Position numbers and translations under genes: made by a program
Assembly (NCBI GenBank): GCA_024291935.2
Contig: CM044311.1
Coordinates: forward strand, 20,917,001 to 20,981,000
DNA from: Okapia johnstoni
Lineage: Eukaryota; Chordata; Mammalia; Artiodactyla; Giraffidae
DNA: 64,000 nucleotides
Reading direction: 5' to 3'
Shown here: positions 35,062 to 46,542 of the stretch, one piece after another
How positions within the stretch are numbered: position 1 is the stretch's first letter
Layout of the letters: each line of letters begins with the position of its first letter
The notes under the pieces: model-generated
Told to the model about the DNA's origin: nothing
The model's input: only the letters and a program-made list of their open reading frames with translations
Database searches by the model: none

Positions 35062-35498
35062 TTTTTTTAATATATTTTATTCCATTTACTTATAATTTTA
35101 TTTTTTAGAGCTAAAGAATAGTTGATTAAAGTGTGTTAGTTTTTGGTGTACAGCAAAGTGATTCAGTTATACCCTTATGTATTTAGTTATGTAATCTTTT
35201 CAGATTCTTTTCCCTACAGGTTATTACAAAATATTGAGTATAATTCCTTGTGCTATACAGTAGGTCCTTATTGGTTGTCTATTTTACATATAGTAATGTG
35301 TATATAGTAATCTCAAACTCCTTATTTATCCCTCCCTGCTCCTTTCCCCTTTGGTAACCACCTAAAAGTTATCATGCGAAGTGAAGTAAGCCAGACAGAG
35401 AAAGCAAGTATCATGTGATATCACTTATGTGTAGATATTAAAAAACATGATACAAATGAACTTATAAACAAAACAGAAATAGACTCACAGATACATAA
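35062..35498 (-). mobile_element. Truncated ruminant L1 with 5' inversion and TSD
   Basis: 35062-35362 is an L1 3' UTR in antisense, starting with a T-rich tail (gtgtacagcaaagtgattca, ttccttgtgctatacagtag, cctttggtaaccacc). 35371-35498 is the adjacent upstream L1 segment in sense (gtgaagtaagccagacagag, gaaatagactcacagataca). The two parts are contiguous in L1, so this is a classic twin-priming inversion. tacacactcttaa (35049-35061) and tacacattcttaa (35499-35511) form a 12/13 duplication. Confidence 0.9.
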
Positions 35499-35607
35499 TA
35501 CACATTCTTAACCTCTAAAGTTTAACATTATAATCTAAAATCTGGTAAAGAAAGCCTTCTATTTTTTGTTTTCCAAAACAATCTTGGGTATTTTCATCCT
35601 CCTAGGT

Positions 35608-35807
35608 CAATGATTCTCAGTTAGGGGTGATTTTGCTCGCAGTGGGATGTTTGTTGTTGTCTCCAGACATGTTTGATTGACATGAAAGATAACTTGAGGA
35701 CACACACCAGAGATCCTGCTAAATATCTAAAAATGCACAGAATGGCATCCCACAATAAAGGCTAAACTGGCTTCAAATGTCAATAGTACCAAAGTTGAGA
35801 CCCCCTG
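35608..35807. mobile_element. MER20-like hAT-Charlie DNA transposon
   Basis: Starts caatgattctcagttagggg and ends near caaagttgagaccccctg, which are degenerate hAT terminal repeats. The core includes gattttgctcgcagtgggat, gtctccagacatgttt, agatcctgctaaatatct and caaatgtcaatagtacc, all MER20 hallmarks. Length about 200 bases, normal for the family. Non-coding. Confidence 0.85.
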
Positions 35808-36203
35808 CTCTAAATGAATATTAGAATCAGTGTGCCAGGTGATATAACCAAGTTGGAAATTTGATTTCAATGCTACTAAAAAATTTGGAGGTAGTTTCAC
35901 CCTTGATGATAAATATTTCTATCTCTAAGCTAACATATGTGTCTAGGTCCTTAGGCACATAACTCTAGATCTTAAAATATTGAGACCGGTGTTCAACGTT
36001 TCATTAAATATTCATCAGTACTAGCCAAACAATTTTTATCAGATTCTTCCTATGGCCTATTATTAACAAAAAAACAAAAATCTAAAAGTTATTCGTTTAA
36101 ATTACATTAGCTACATTAATTTTTAGAGGATGCACTTGAAGTTTATACTTACTTTTAAACACAAATCTTTATACATGACTTTATAAATTCTAATAATTTA
36201 TCT

Positions 36204-36710
36204 GCATATTAAAAAGCAGAGACATTACTTTGTCAACAAAGGTCTGTCTAGTCAAGGGTATGGTTTTTCCAGTAGTCATGTATGGATGTGAGAGTTGGAC
36301 TATAAGGAGAGCTGAGTGCCTAAGAAAAGCTGAGCACTTTTGTACTGTGGTGATGGAGGAGACTCTTGAGAGCCCCTTGGACTGTAAGGAGGTCCAGCCA
36401 GTCCATCCTAAAGGAGATCAGTCCTTGGTGTTCTTTGGAAGGACTGATATTGAAGCTGAAACTCCAATACATTGGCCAGCTGATGCGAACAGCTGACTCA
36501 TTTGAAAAGACCCTGGTGCTGGGAAAGATTGAGGGCAGGAAAAGAAGGGGATGACAGAGGATGAGATGGTTGGATGGCATCACAGACTCAATGGACGTGA
36601 GTTTGGGTAAACTCTGGGAGTTGGTATTGGACAGGGAGACCCAGCGTGTTGCAGTTCATGGAGTCGCATAGTCGGACACAATTGAGCGACTGAACTGAAC
36701 TGAACTGATA
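36204..36710 (+). mobile_element. BovB LINE 3' fragment
   Basis: Sense BovB from the SILKSRDITL segment to a perfect tgaac-repeat tail. The VMYGCESW motif is open (36230-36496) but is followed by a small local duplication around agctgag (36309-36333) and a frameshift. No catalytic motif is included. Confidence 0.92.
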
Positions 36711-37480
36711 TTCTATCAAATTTTCTGCAAGTTTTTTTTTTGCCATTTCCACATCTGTAAGTTTATTTTTTTTCACCTTCATATTGTTATAGATATTTTT
36801 ACTATATAGATTTCTTAATAAAAGTGGTAAAAGCTGAAATCTTTCTTTTTATCACATTTTAAATATATGCTTTAAACAATTCATGCTTAATCATGGTGCC
36901 AACTGTTTTATACCTACTTATACTAAGATTAAAAATGCCTCTACCATTTAATTTGAAAAGTGTTTTAAACATTAAAATAATTTTGAAATGTACATATTTT
37001 CTTATTTATTGAAATAATTTTAATATGTCAAGGTGAGAATTCCATGTTCATTTTGCTAATGCTAGCCATTTAGTTTACTGAGGGGATAAATGAAGCCTTT
37101 TCATAATGTATTATTAATTTTTATGTATTGTTCAGTAATTAACTTATAATATGACTACATTTGCTAAAACAATGTGCATTTTTTTCAATCTATTTAAATT
37201 GCTTTAGTATTAAGATTATGTATGCCTTATAAAATGAGATGAATTCCAGTTTTCTGTTAACTGAGATCATTTCTGTAATATTAGAACTCTTGTTATTTAA
37301 TACATAGTAGAATATTTCTGTGATGCATTCTGTACCATATCACTTGTGTAGAGATTTTTTTTTATTTCTACTTAAATTACATTTGTGATATTGAAACCAT
37401 TCAGGTACTCTATTTCTTCTTGAGTCAATCTTTATGATATGTTTATTTTTAAGAGTATATTAGTTTTCTCTAAGCTTCCA

Positions 37481-37694
37481 TATTTATCAGGATAGGCTTA
37501 TTCACAGTAACACTCACATGTTGATTCCTATCATGTAGCTATAAATGTATGCATGTGTATGTGTGTGTTTTATCTTCTATCCAGTGTCACATTTAGATTA
37601 TTTTGCTGTCTTTTTCTTTATAGTTTGGTTTATTTTCCAATCATAGCCCCACATTAGATATATTAAAATTCTATATGTTTATAGAAATGTAGAG
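37481..37694. other. AT-rich spacer
   Basis: No recognised element. Confidence 0.4.
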
Positions 37695-37703
37695 AGTTCA
37701 GTT

Positions 37704-37825
37704 GAGGAAGGTATGACAACCCACTCCTGTATTCTTGCCTGGAGAATCCCCATGAACAGAGGAGCCTGGTGGGCTACAGTCCATGGAGTTGCAAAGAGTC
37801 GGACTTGACTGAACACAGCACAAGC
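37704..37825 (+). mobile_element. Bov-A-type SINE monomer with TSD
   Basis: Body segment only (gaggaaggtatgacaaccca through gtcggacttgactgaacaca). Perfect 9-base repeats agttcagtt lie at 37695-37703 and 37826-37834. Confidence 0.9.
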
Positions 37826-37834
37826 AGTTCAGTT

Positions 37835-38948
37835 AGGTGGCCTTTTGAGAATTTCAACTTTCAAAAGGAAATACATAAAACACTAAAATAAGGCCATGGG
37901 ATGTTTTGTCAGAACAAATAGTACATAAATATTATTTTGTTCAAATTATCTACTACACTAGAAAGCCATTTAATCATAGTAAGACATTTTCTTTCAGAAT
38001 AAAATGGAAATAACAGGATCTGACCAACTTAGCTCATGGGATCAGCAAAGAATGTGCAATCAACAGTGATATTGTAAAATAATATACAGACATTACTAAA
38101 GTACCATAAAAGTACTAAATATTTTCAGAACACACAAAGGTAATGTCATTTTATAATATATTTTCATGACTAGATGCCACAAATATAAGAAATAGAAGGA
38201 AATAATTTGAACACTTAGGGTGAAATTCAAAGAGAAAGAGAAAGAATAATATAGATATGAAAAGTTAAAGACAATTATCCAACATTAATCTTGACATTGG
38301 AAGGTTAGCAATGTTTATATATTTCATTTCTAATGTCCTAACACAAGATCTGGCACATACTCAGTGCTCAGAAATTTATTTATTAATTGCTTTCAGGAAA
38401 ATAAATCTTTTCATTAGAAGCAGGTCAATGTAAATATGTTCTATCTTTATGAGATAAAATAAGGAAATTGTCCTCATTGTCACAAAAACTGTATTAGAGA
38501 GTAACAGGGATAAAGTGAGAATTAAATAGAACGGAATTAACCTTGGAAATAAGGCTGAGGTCTTGGAGCTGATTTCTGCATTTTTAGGTTTCTTTCATTT
38601 CTTTTTTTCTATATGTAAACTTCTTGTTTTCTATTTCCAACCTGAAATCTAAGTACTAGATATGTTTCCAAATTTGAGAAGACATAATTGTAGAATAACC
38701 CCATGCTGATCTAAGAAAGAACAAATTGTTAGCCATATTGTTGTTCTGGTGTCTGTAATACTTCCCTACTTTCCTCCATCCTAGGCAGAAAAAGGATTTA
38801 CTGGGATCCAGGATTGCAAAGTAGAGAAATAGAACAGAGTCCAGTGTCCTTGATTTTCATGGGCAAGAGTGTGTTTAAGGTCTATGGAGATTCACAACTG
38901 AAAAGAAAACAACAACAAAATGCTAAAGTGAGTTGGCATTCAGAGCAA
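37835..38948. other. Non-coding DNA with a possible MIR tail
   Basis: Around 38345-38385 aagatctggcacatactcag resembles the MIR 3' end. Nothing else recognised. Confidence 0.4.
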
Positions 38949-38959
38949 AGTGAATGCTT

Positions 38960-39199
38960 TGTAGTTGTTGTTTAGCCGCTAAGTCACGTCTGACTCTGTG
39001 ACCCCATGGAATGTAACCCACCAGGTTCCTCTGCCCATGGAGTTTCCCAAGCTAGAATACTGGTGTGGGTTGTCATTTCCTTCTCCAGGATATCTTCCCT
39101 ATCCCAGGAAATCAAACCTGCTTCTCCTGTGTGCTTCTCCTTCATGCATCTCCTGCACTGCTGGTAGATTCTTTACTGCTAGCCACCAGGGATGCCCTA
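38960..39199 (-). mobile_element. Bov-tA SINE with TSD
   Basis: Minus-strand, full length plus a small internal duplication in the head region (two tgcttctcct-like units near 39119-39150). agtgaatgctt (38949-38959) and agtgactgctt (39200-39210) form a 10/11 target duplication. Confidence 0.93.
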
Positions 39200-39221
39200 A
39201 GTGACTGCTTAAAGGGTATTT

Positions 39222-40795
39222 AAATAGAAGAATTGATCAAAACTAATCAACATTCTTGACTTCAAACTATACTACAAAGCTACAATCATCAAGACAATAT
39301 GGCTCTGGCACAAAAACAGAAATATAGACCAATGGAACAAGACAGAAAGCCCAGAAATAAATCCTCACATCTATGGGTACTTAATCTTTGACAAAGGAGG
39401 AAAAATATACAGTGGAGAAAAGAGTCTCTTCAACAAGTGATGCTGGGAAAACTGTTCAACTATGTGTAAAGGGATGACATTGGAACACTCCCTAACACCT
39501 ACACAAAAGTAAATTCAAAATAGATTAAAGGTGTAAATGCAAGACCAGAAACTATAAAACTCTTAGAAGAAAGCATAGGCAGAATGCTCTCTGACATAAA
39601 CCACGGCAACATCCTCTACAAATCACCTTCTAGAATAATGGAAATAAAAACAAAAATAAACAAATGGGATCTAATTAAATGCAAAAGCTTTTGCACAATG
39701 AAGGAAACTATAAGCAAGGTGAAGAGACTACTCTCAGAATAGGAGAAATTAATAGCAAATGAAACAATTGATAAGGAATTAATCTTCAAAATATATAAGT
39801 AGCTTGTGGAGTTTAAAAAAAAAAAATCAAAATGTGGACAGGAATCTTAAACAGACATTTCTTCAAGAAGAAGTACAGATGACTAATGAACAAATTAAAA
39901 GTTGTTCAACATCACTCATTATTAGAGAAATGAAAATCAAAACTACTATGTGGTATCATTTCACACCAGTCAAAATTGCCATCATCAAAAAGTCTAGAAA
40001 CAGTAAATGCTGGAGAGGTTGTGGAGAAAAGGAACCCTCTTACACTGCTGATTGGAAGGCAAATTGATACAGTCACTATGAGAACAGTATGGAGATTCCT
40101 TAAAAAGCTAGGAATAAAGCTACTATAACAGCCATCAATCCCACTACTGGGCATATACCCTGAAAAAGCCAGAATTGAAAAACACTTCTGTACCACAATG
40201 TTCATTGCAACTTTATTTTTTACAATAGCTAGGGCATGGAAACAACTTAGATGTCCATCGACAGATGAATGGATAAGGAAGCTCTTGTACATATACACAA
40301 TGGAATATTAGTCACCTATAAAAAGGAACATATTTGAGTCAGTTCTAATGAAGTTGATGAACCTAGAAATTATTATACAGAGTGAAGTACATCAAAAAGA
40401 GGAAGACAAACATGATATATTAACACAAATACATGGAATCTAGAAAGACAGCATCGACAATCCTACTTGCAGGGCAGTAAGGGAGACACAGATATTTTGG
40501 ACATGGTGTGGGAAGGAGACGGTGGGATGATAAAAGAGAATAGCATTAAATCATAGGCATCATCATGTGGAAAACAGATAGCCAGTGGGAGTTCTACATA
40601 TGATTCAGGGAACCCAAAGCCAGTGCTCTGTTACAGGCTAGAGGGGTGGGAAGGGAAGGGACGTGGGAAGGAGTGTTCAAGAAGGAGGAGACACAGGTAT
40701 ACCTAATGCTGATTCATGTTGATCTATGGTAGAAACTATAACAATATTGCAAAATAATTATTCTCTAACTAAAAGAAGAAATAAAATAAAATATA
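39222..40795 (+). mobile_element. L1 LINE, 5'-truncated 3' half
   Basis: Sense L1 from the C-terminal part of ORF2 to the 3' end: ctacaaagctacaatcatca, ccaatggaacaagacagaaa, caaatgggatctaattaaat, tgctggagaggttgtggaga, ccactactgggcatatac, ccatcgacagatgaatggat, then a 3' UTR with gagggg tgggaaggg and an A-rich end. The layout is that of the ruminant L1. Confidence 0.9.
39235..40330 (+). pseudogene. L1 ORF2 C-terminal relic
   Basis: Remnant of the C-terminal region of L1 ORF2, downstream of the endonuclease and RT domains. Recognisable pieces are [20 protein letters not shown] near 39270-39330, [15 protein letters not shown] near 39357-39400, and a later 87-codon open piece at 39804-40067 containing CSTSLIIREMKIKTTMWYHF and CWRGCGEKE. 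Many stops and frameshifts separate them. Neither an endonuclease nor the RT catalytic motif is present. Confidence 0.82.
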
Positions 40796-41162
40796 TAAAA
40801 CTATGATTGATAGATATAGATATGCAGAAAAAAAGAAAAATTAAGAATCAAAGGAGGTTTAATGTTAACCTAGAAATAAAATCCTTCAGGATGTAAAAGG
40901 TTCATTGTGAAACACAAGACTGAAAGTAAAAGATATGGTAGGGGTAGGCATATGTCCAATTCCTTTACTGTTCTCTATTAAAATTCTCTGTTTATTTTTA
41001 TTATTATTATTTTCAAATTTCCCCTAATCAGCACAGAACAATCTTTAGGGACTATACAGCTTGAAGTTTCTTTTGGAAAATGTGTCAGATTTTTGTTTCC
41101 ATACTAGGAAAACATATTGACTAAAGCTTAACTCAGAATTCTGTGAGGATTATTTTGTCTGA
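40796..41162. other. AT-rich spacer
   Basis: No recognised element or gene. Confidence 0.4.
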
Positions 41163-41338
41163 CTCAGTTCAGTTCAATTACTTAGTAGTTCAGTCACTTA
41201 GTCATGTCCAACTCTTTGTAATGTCACAGACTTCAGCACGCTAGGTTTCCCTGTCCACACCAACTCCCAGAGCTTGCTCAAACTCATATTCATCAAGTCA
41301 GTGATGCCATCCAGGCATCTCATCCTCTGCCATTTCTT

Positions 41339-43489
41339 TCACCTCCTGCCTTCAATCTTTCCCAGCATCAGGGTCTTTTTCAATGAGTCAGTTCTTTGCA
41401 TAAGGTGGACAAAGGATTGGAGCTTCAGCTTCAGCATCAGTCCTTCCAATGAATATTCAGGACTGATTTCCTTTAGGATGGACTGGTTGGATCTCCTTGC
41501 AGTCCAAGGGACTCTCAAGAGTCTTCTCCAACACCACAGTTCAAAAGCATCAATTCTTGGATGCTCAGCTTTCTTTACAGTCCAACTCTCACATCCATAC
41601 ATGACTACTGGAAAAATTATAGCCTTGGCTAGATGAACCTTTGTTGGCAAAGTAATATCTCTGCTTTTTAATATGCTGTCTAGGTTGGTCATAACTTTCC
41701 TTCCAAGGAGAAAATGTCTTTTAATTTTATGACTGCAGTCCACATCTGCAGTGATTTTGGAGCCCCAAAAAAATAAAGTCTGCCACTCTTTCCACTGTTT
41801 CCCCATCTATTTGCCACGAAGTGATGGGACCAGAAGCCATGATCTTAGTTTTCTGAATGTTTAGCTTTAAGCCAACATTTTCATTCTCCTCTTTCACTTC
41901 CATCAAGAGGCTCTTTAGTTCTTCTTCACTTTCTGCCATAAGGGTGGTGTCATCTGCATATCTGAGGTTATTGATATTTCTCCCGCCAGTCTTGATTGCA
42001 GCTTGTGCTTCTTCCAGCCCAGCGTTTCTCATGATGTACTCGGCATATAAATTAAGTAAGCAGGGTGACAATATACAGCCTTAAAGCAATCCATTCCCAG
42101 TTTGGAGCCAGTCCGTTGTTCCATGTTCAGTTCTAACTGTTGCTTCTTGAGCTGCATACAGATTTCTCAGGAGACAGATATTCCCATATCTTTAAGAATT
42201 TTCCATGATTTAGCCAAAGGCTTTGGTGTACTCAATAAAGCAGAAGTAGTTGTTGAACTGTGGTGTTGAAAAAGACTCTTGAGAGTCCCTTGGACTACAC
42301 GGAGGTCAAACCAATCAATCCTAAAGGAAATCAGTCCTGAATATTCATTGGAAGGACTGATACTAAAGCTGAAGCTCCCATACTTTGACCACCTGATGTG
42401 AAGAACTGACTCATTCGAAAAGACCCTGATGCTGGGAAAGATGGAAGGCAGGAGGAGAGGGGGATGACAGAGGATGAGATGATTGTATGGCATTGCCAAC
42501 TTGATGCATATGAGATTGAGCAAGCTCTGGGAGTTGGTTATGGACAGGGAACCCTGGAGTGCTGCATTTCATGGGGTTGCAAAGAGTCAGAAATGACTAA
42601 CCGACTGAACTGAACTGAGATGTTTTTCTTGAACTCTCTTGATTTTTCGATGATCCAGTGGATGTTGGCAATTTGATCTCTGATTCCTCTGCCTTTTCTA
42701 AATCCAACTTGAACATCTGGGAGTTTTCAATTCACATACTGTTGAAACCTAGCTCAGAGAATTTTGAGCATTACTTTGCTAGCATGTGAGATGAGTGCAG
42801 TTGTGCAGTGTTTGAACATTCTTTGGCATTGCCTTTCTTTGGGATTGGAATGAAAACTGACCTTTTCCAGTCCTGTGGCCACTGCTGAGTTTTCCAAATT
42901 TACTGGCATATTGAGTGCAGCACTTTCACAGAATCGTCTTTTAGAACTTGAAACAGCTCAGCTGGAATTCCATCACCTCCACTAGCTTTGTTCATAGTGA
43001 TGCTTCCTAAGCCCACTTGACCTTGCACTCCAGAATGTCTGGCTCTAGGTGAATGACCACACCATAATGGTTATCTGATTCATGAAGATCTTTATTGTAT
43101 AGTTCTTCTGTGTATTCTTGCCACCTTTTCTTAATATCTTCTGCTTCTATTAGGTCCATACCATTTCTGTCCTTTATTGTGCCCATCTTTGCATGAAATG
43201 TTCCCCTCGTATCTCTAATTTTCTTGAAGAGATCTCTAGTCTTTCCAAATCTATTGTTTTCCTTTATTTCATTGCACTGACCACTGAGGAAGACTTTCTT
43301 ACCTCCCCTTGCTATTCTTTGGAACTCTGCATTCAGATGGGTGTATATTTTCTTTTCTCTTTTGCCTTTAGTTTCTCTTCTTTTCTCAGCTATTTGTAAG
43401 GCCTCCTCAGACAACTTTTCCTTGGGAATGGTCTTAATCACTGCCTCCTGTACAATGTCATGAACCTCTGTCCACAGTTCTTCAGGCAC
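41339..43489 (-). pseudogene. BovB ORF2 relic with YADD, motif A damaged
   Basis: Open pieces at 43007-43489 (linker and start of RT; LSEEALQIAEKRRE, KECKVKWA-like end), 41727-42071 (motif [14 protein letters not shown], then intact YADD) and 41339-41806 (C-terminal region with YGCESW and RLLRVPW). The motif A segment ([11 protein letters not shown]) is partly deleted around 42180-42240 before the nested insertion. No endonuclease. Confidence 0.88.
42254..42618 (+). mobile_element. BovB 3' tail nested in BovB, opposite orientation
   Basis: A sense BovB tail (gaactgtggtgttg through a perfect tgaac-repeat end) lies inside an antisense BovB, which resumes at gatgtttttcttgaactctc. This gives the relative age: the host copy was inserted first. 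Flanking duplication is weak. Confidence 0.9.
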
Positions 43490-43500
43490 TTTGTCTGGTA

Positions 43501-45329
43501 CTCAGTGGATAATCAGTAATCTTATTTTTTTCTTCCATATCCTTTTTAGTTTTGTGGATAAACTTCAATTTTAATCACCTTCTTATAACATGTTTACCAT
43601 GCTAGAATATATAGAGCTTGGGCTCAAACTTTCTAAAGGAAATAAAACTAGAGATAATATCCTTTATAATTTCAAGACTAAGAATCTGTAAATTATGTTT
43701 ATAATAGCCAAAAAGGGCAGAAAAGTATGTGCAAGTTAAATAAATAGGAAATGAATAAATAAACATATTCCTGAGTAAAGTACATATGTCAAATTAATTT
43801 AAATGTATGCATGAATATCCTCAGCTTCTGAATCATAATTCATACAACACAGCATAATTATACAATCAGAGAAGCATATTTGACTATATATCAAACAAAT
43901 AGCCTGCCCAAGGAAATAGAAAACAATTAACCTAAGAGAAAGATTCAATAATGTTGACATCATGCATTTGATTTAAAATGCTTCATTCTACTACAAATAT
44001 TACAGAATTATCCTAAGTGCCAATGCTTACTTATTTAAAGTGTTCATTTAAAAATATATATTCACTATCATAAAATATATTGAAGTGCAAAAAAAATGTC
44101 AATAAATTATCTAAACATTGCTAGTAAGTCTGATTTTAGATAGTACCACATTTCTGTTCCCAAGTAACAAGGAGATAATGAGATTTATCCAATGATGTAA
44201 GGTGAGAGAGAGGAGTAGACCATTATCCTTTCTCCCAAACAAAGACACTTTGAAGTTTCATTATACAGACACAGCAGTCTTCCAAAAATATGAGCTAAAA
44301 GAGATCAGCTAGTGTTGAACTATTTCAATGACTGCTGTCAGAGATGTTTTATCAAGGACACAAATAAGATATTCTACTCCTCACAGTCTATGTATATATG
44401 ATGGAAAAATCCTAATTAAATGACATATATGTTAATCAATAAGCAATACTGATGTATACTACTTGACATATTTTATTTTACATTTAATAGAAGATTTAAA
44501 AATAGAAAAATACTACTTTGAGTAACTTGATTTGTCTACCTTTTATTTAGCCTAACATACATCTGTAGACAATAGCTGTCACTATCCCCAATGAGAGTAA
44601 GTTCAAGACCCACCACACAACATAGACTTACAGAAAGGTTCTTTGATACAGACACCCAAAATACGTGAGAGTTTTGAGGTAAGTAAAGAATGCATGCAGA
44701 TTCTGGAGGCACTTCTGATCTTTATGATCCTTTATCAAAGGAAGATAAGTCTTAATACAAGCTGATGGCTAAATACAAATGAATTACTTGCCAACATTCT
44801 CTTTACTGATGGAGCAATTATATTGAGTTCAAAAATCCCCTAAAACAGAAGGTTTTCTGTTGCCACTTGATGTTGCTAAAATATAGGAAAATCTTCTCTG
44901 GATTTCAAGTAACTTCCTTTATAATGCAGATGTAAAGAAAGCAAGTTACATTTTCTGGGACTCTCACAATTGTTTTGAAACTCTACCAACATGTCTCCCT
45001 GTCCATGTCCAAGTAACCTGTAATAATCCCAGCATCTTCCTGAATATTTTCTCCTAAAATGTCTCAACAGAAGATGAGTTACCCAGGAATAGTTTCCAGG
45101 GGTTGCATATCCCTGACATGTCCAGGGTTTAAGTTTCTTTCTTTAATCTTTTTGTAAATTATTATTCTTTCTACATGGGTTAGAAAACTATTTTCTGCAA
45201 GAAAAAAGATGACTACCTGTTTTTGTAAAATAAAAACTTTGGTGGAATTTCAGCATGCCCACTCATTTAGTCTGTTGCTGTTATTGTGCTACAACATTGG
45301 GTACTGTGTCCCCTACAGGGATGGGACTA
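43501..45329. other. Non-coding AT-rich DNA, nothing recognised
   Basis: No BovB, SINE or L1 homology seen and no credible gene. An open frame of 63 codons near 44876 on the minus strand has no features. Confidence 0.45.
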
Positions 45330-45553
45330 TGTGCATGTGTGCTTAGTCAATAAGTTGTGCTTATCCCTTTGCAATGCCATGGGCTGTAGCCCACCATGCT
45401 CCATTGTCCATGGAATTCTCCAGGCTAGAATATGGAGTGGGTTGTCATTTCCTTCTCCAGGGATCTTCCTAACCCAGGGATCAAACCTGTGTCTCCTGAC
45501 TCTCCTGCATTGGCAAGTGGATTCTTTACCACTGCACCACGTGGGAAACCTAT
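45330..45553 (-). mobile_element. Bov-tA SINE
   Basis: Full-length minus-strand SINE with a complementary head (ggtttcccacgtggtgcagt) and a tcaataagttgtgctt tail. Contains a small ctcctgactctcctgc duplication in the head. Confidence 0.9.
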
Positions 45554-45886
45554 AAGGCTCATAAAACCTAAAATATTTACTATATGGACATTTATAGAAA
45601 ATGTTTGTTGATCCCTACTCTAACAGCTGGAAAAAAAAAAAAAAAAACATACTGCCCCAAGTTTATTAGTTAACCTGTAACCGTATTGTTGATGGAGGAA
45701 CAAAGATGGGAATTACTATAATGCAAAGAAATACAAAGAGATAATATTGCAAGTGACTTGTCTCAGAACAAACTTTAAAGTAATCAGCATTTATATGAAT
45801 AGTGAAAGCATTTTCCTCAAAGAAACTATTTCTTCTCATCATATTCTATCAATTACAGAAACATAATCTTACCAATTTTCATGTTA
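45554..45886. other. Spacer with a poly(A) run
   Basis: A17 run at 45631-45647. No recognisable element lies directly upstream of it, so I do not assign the run to a retroposon. Confidence 0.5.
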
Positions 45887-46542
45887 TTCAGTTCAGTTCA
45901 GTACAGTTCAGTTGCTCAGTCATGTCCAACTCTTTGCAACCCCATGAATTGCAGCACGCCAGGCCTCCCTGTCCATCACCAACTCCCGGAGTCTACCCAA
46001 ACCCATGTCCATCAAGTCGGTGATGCCATCCAACCATCTCATCCTCTGTCGTCCCCTTCTCCTCCTGCCCCCAATCCTACCCAGCATTAGGGTCTTTTCC
46101 AATGAGTCAACTCTTCACATGAGGAGGCCAAAGTATTGGAGTTTCAGCTTCAACATCAGTCCTTTCAATGAACATCCAGGATTGATCTCCTTTAGGATGG
46201 ATTGATTGGATCTCCGCAGTCCAAGGGAGTCTCAAGAGTCTTCTCCAACACCACAGTTCAAAAGCATCAATTCTGCGGTGCTCAGCTTTCTTCACCGTCC
46301 AACTCTCACATTCATACATGACCACTGGAAAAACCATAGCCTTGACTAGACAGACTTTTGTTGGCAAAGTAATGTCTCTTCTTTTAAATATGCTATCTAA
46401 TTTGGCCATAACCTTCCTTCCAAGGAGTAAGCGTCTTTTAATTTCATGGCTGCAATCACCATCAGCAGTGATTTTGGAGCCCAAAAAAATAAAGTCAGCC
46501 ACTGTTTCCACTGTTTCCCCATCTATTCCCCATGAAGTGATT
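45887..46542 (-). mobile_element. BovB LINE 3' fragment
   Basis: The complement runs from the SWGIDGETVETV segment to an extended tgaac-repeat tail. 46107-46565 is open for the [16 protein letters not shown] to YECESW part but shifts frame in the RRLLRLPW segment. Low divergence in the tail. Confidence 0.92.

Larger units (their letters stand above)
33817..37480 (-). mobile_element. Ancient L1 (L1M-type) in antisense, broken by later insertions
   Basis: After removing the later elements, the remaining blocks (33817-33995, 34249-34558, 34794-35048, 35512-35607, 35808-36203, 36711-37480) follow the order of an antisense L1 3' half as I remember it: cattacactcccactagtgg-like, gagattgagcttttttacat, ctgaataatcattttc, aaaacaatcttgggtatttt, ttggaaatttgatttcaatg, gggataaatgaagcctttt, cttataaaatgagatgaatt, ctatttcttcttgagtcaat. 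Strong divergence indicates great age. No open frame survives. Confidence 0.6.
41163..43500 (-). mobile_element. BovB LINE, 5'-truncated, split by a nested BovB tail
   Basis: The complement reads from the FKGLDLIDRVPDELW-equivalent linker (43500 side) to a tail with an unusual extra tag (ttcagttcaattacttagta before a second ttcagtcacttag, 41166-41200), so the tail is partly duplicated. It is interrupted at 42254-42618. Confidence 0.92.
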
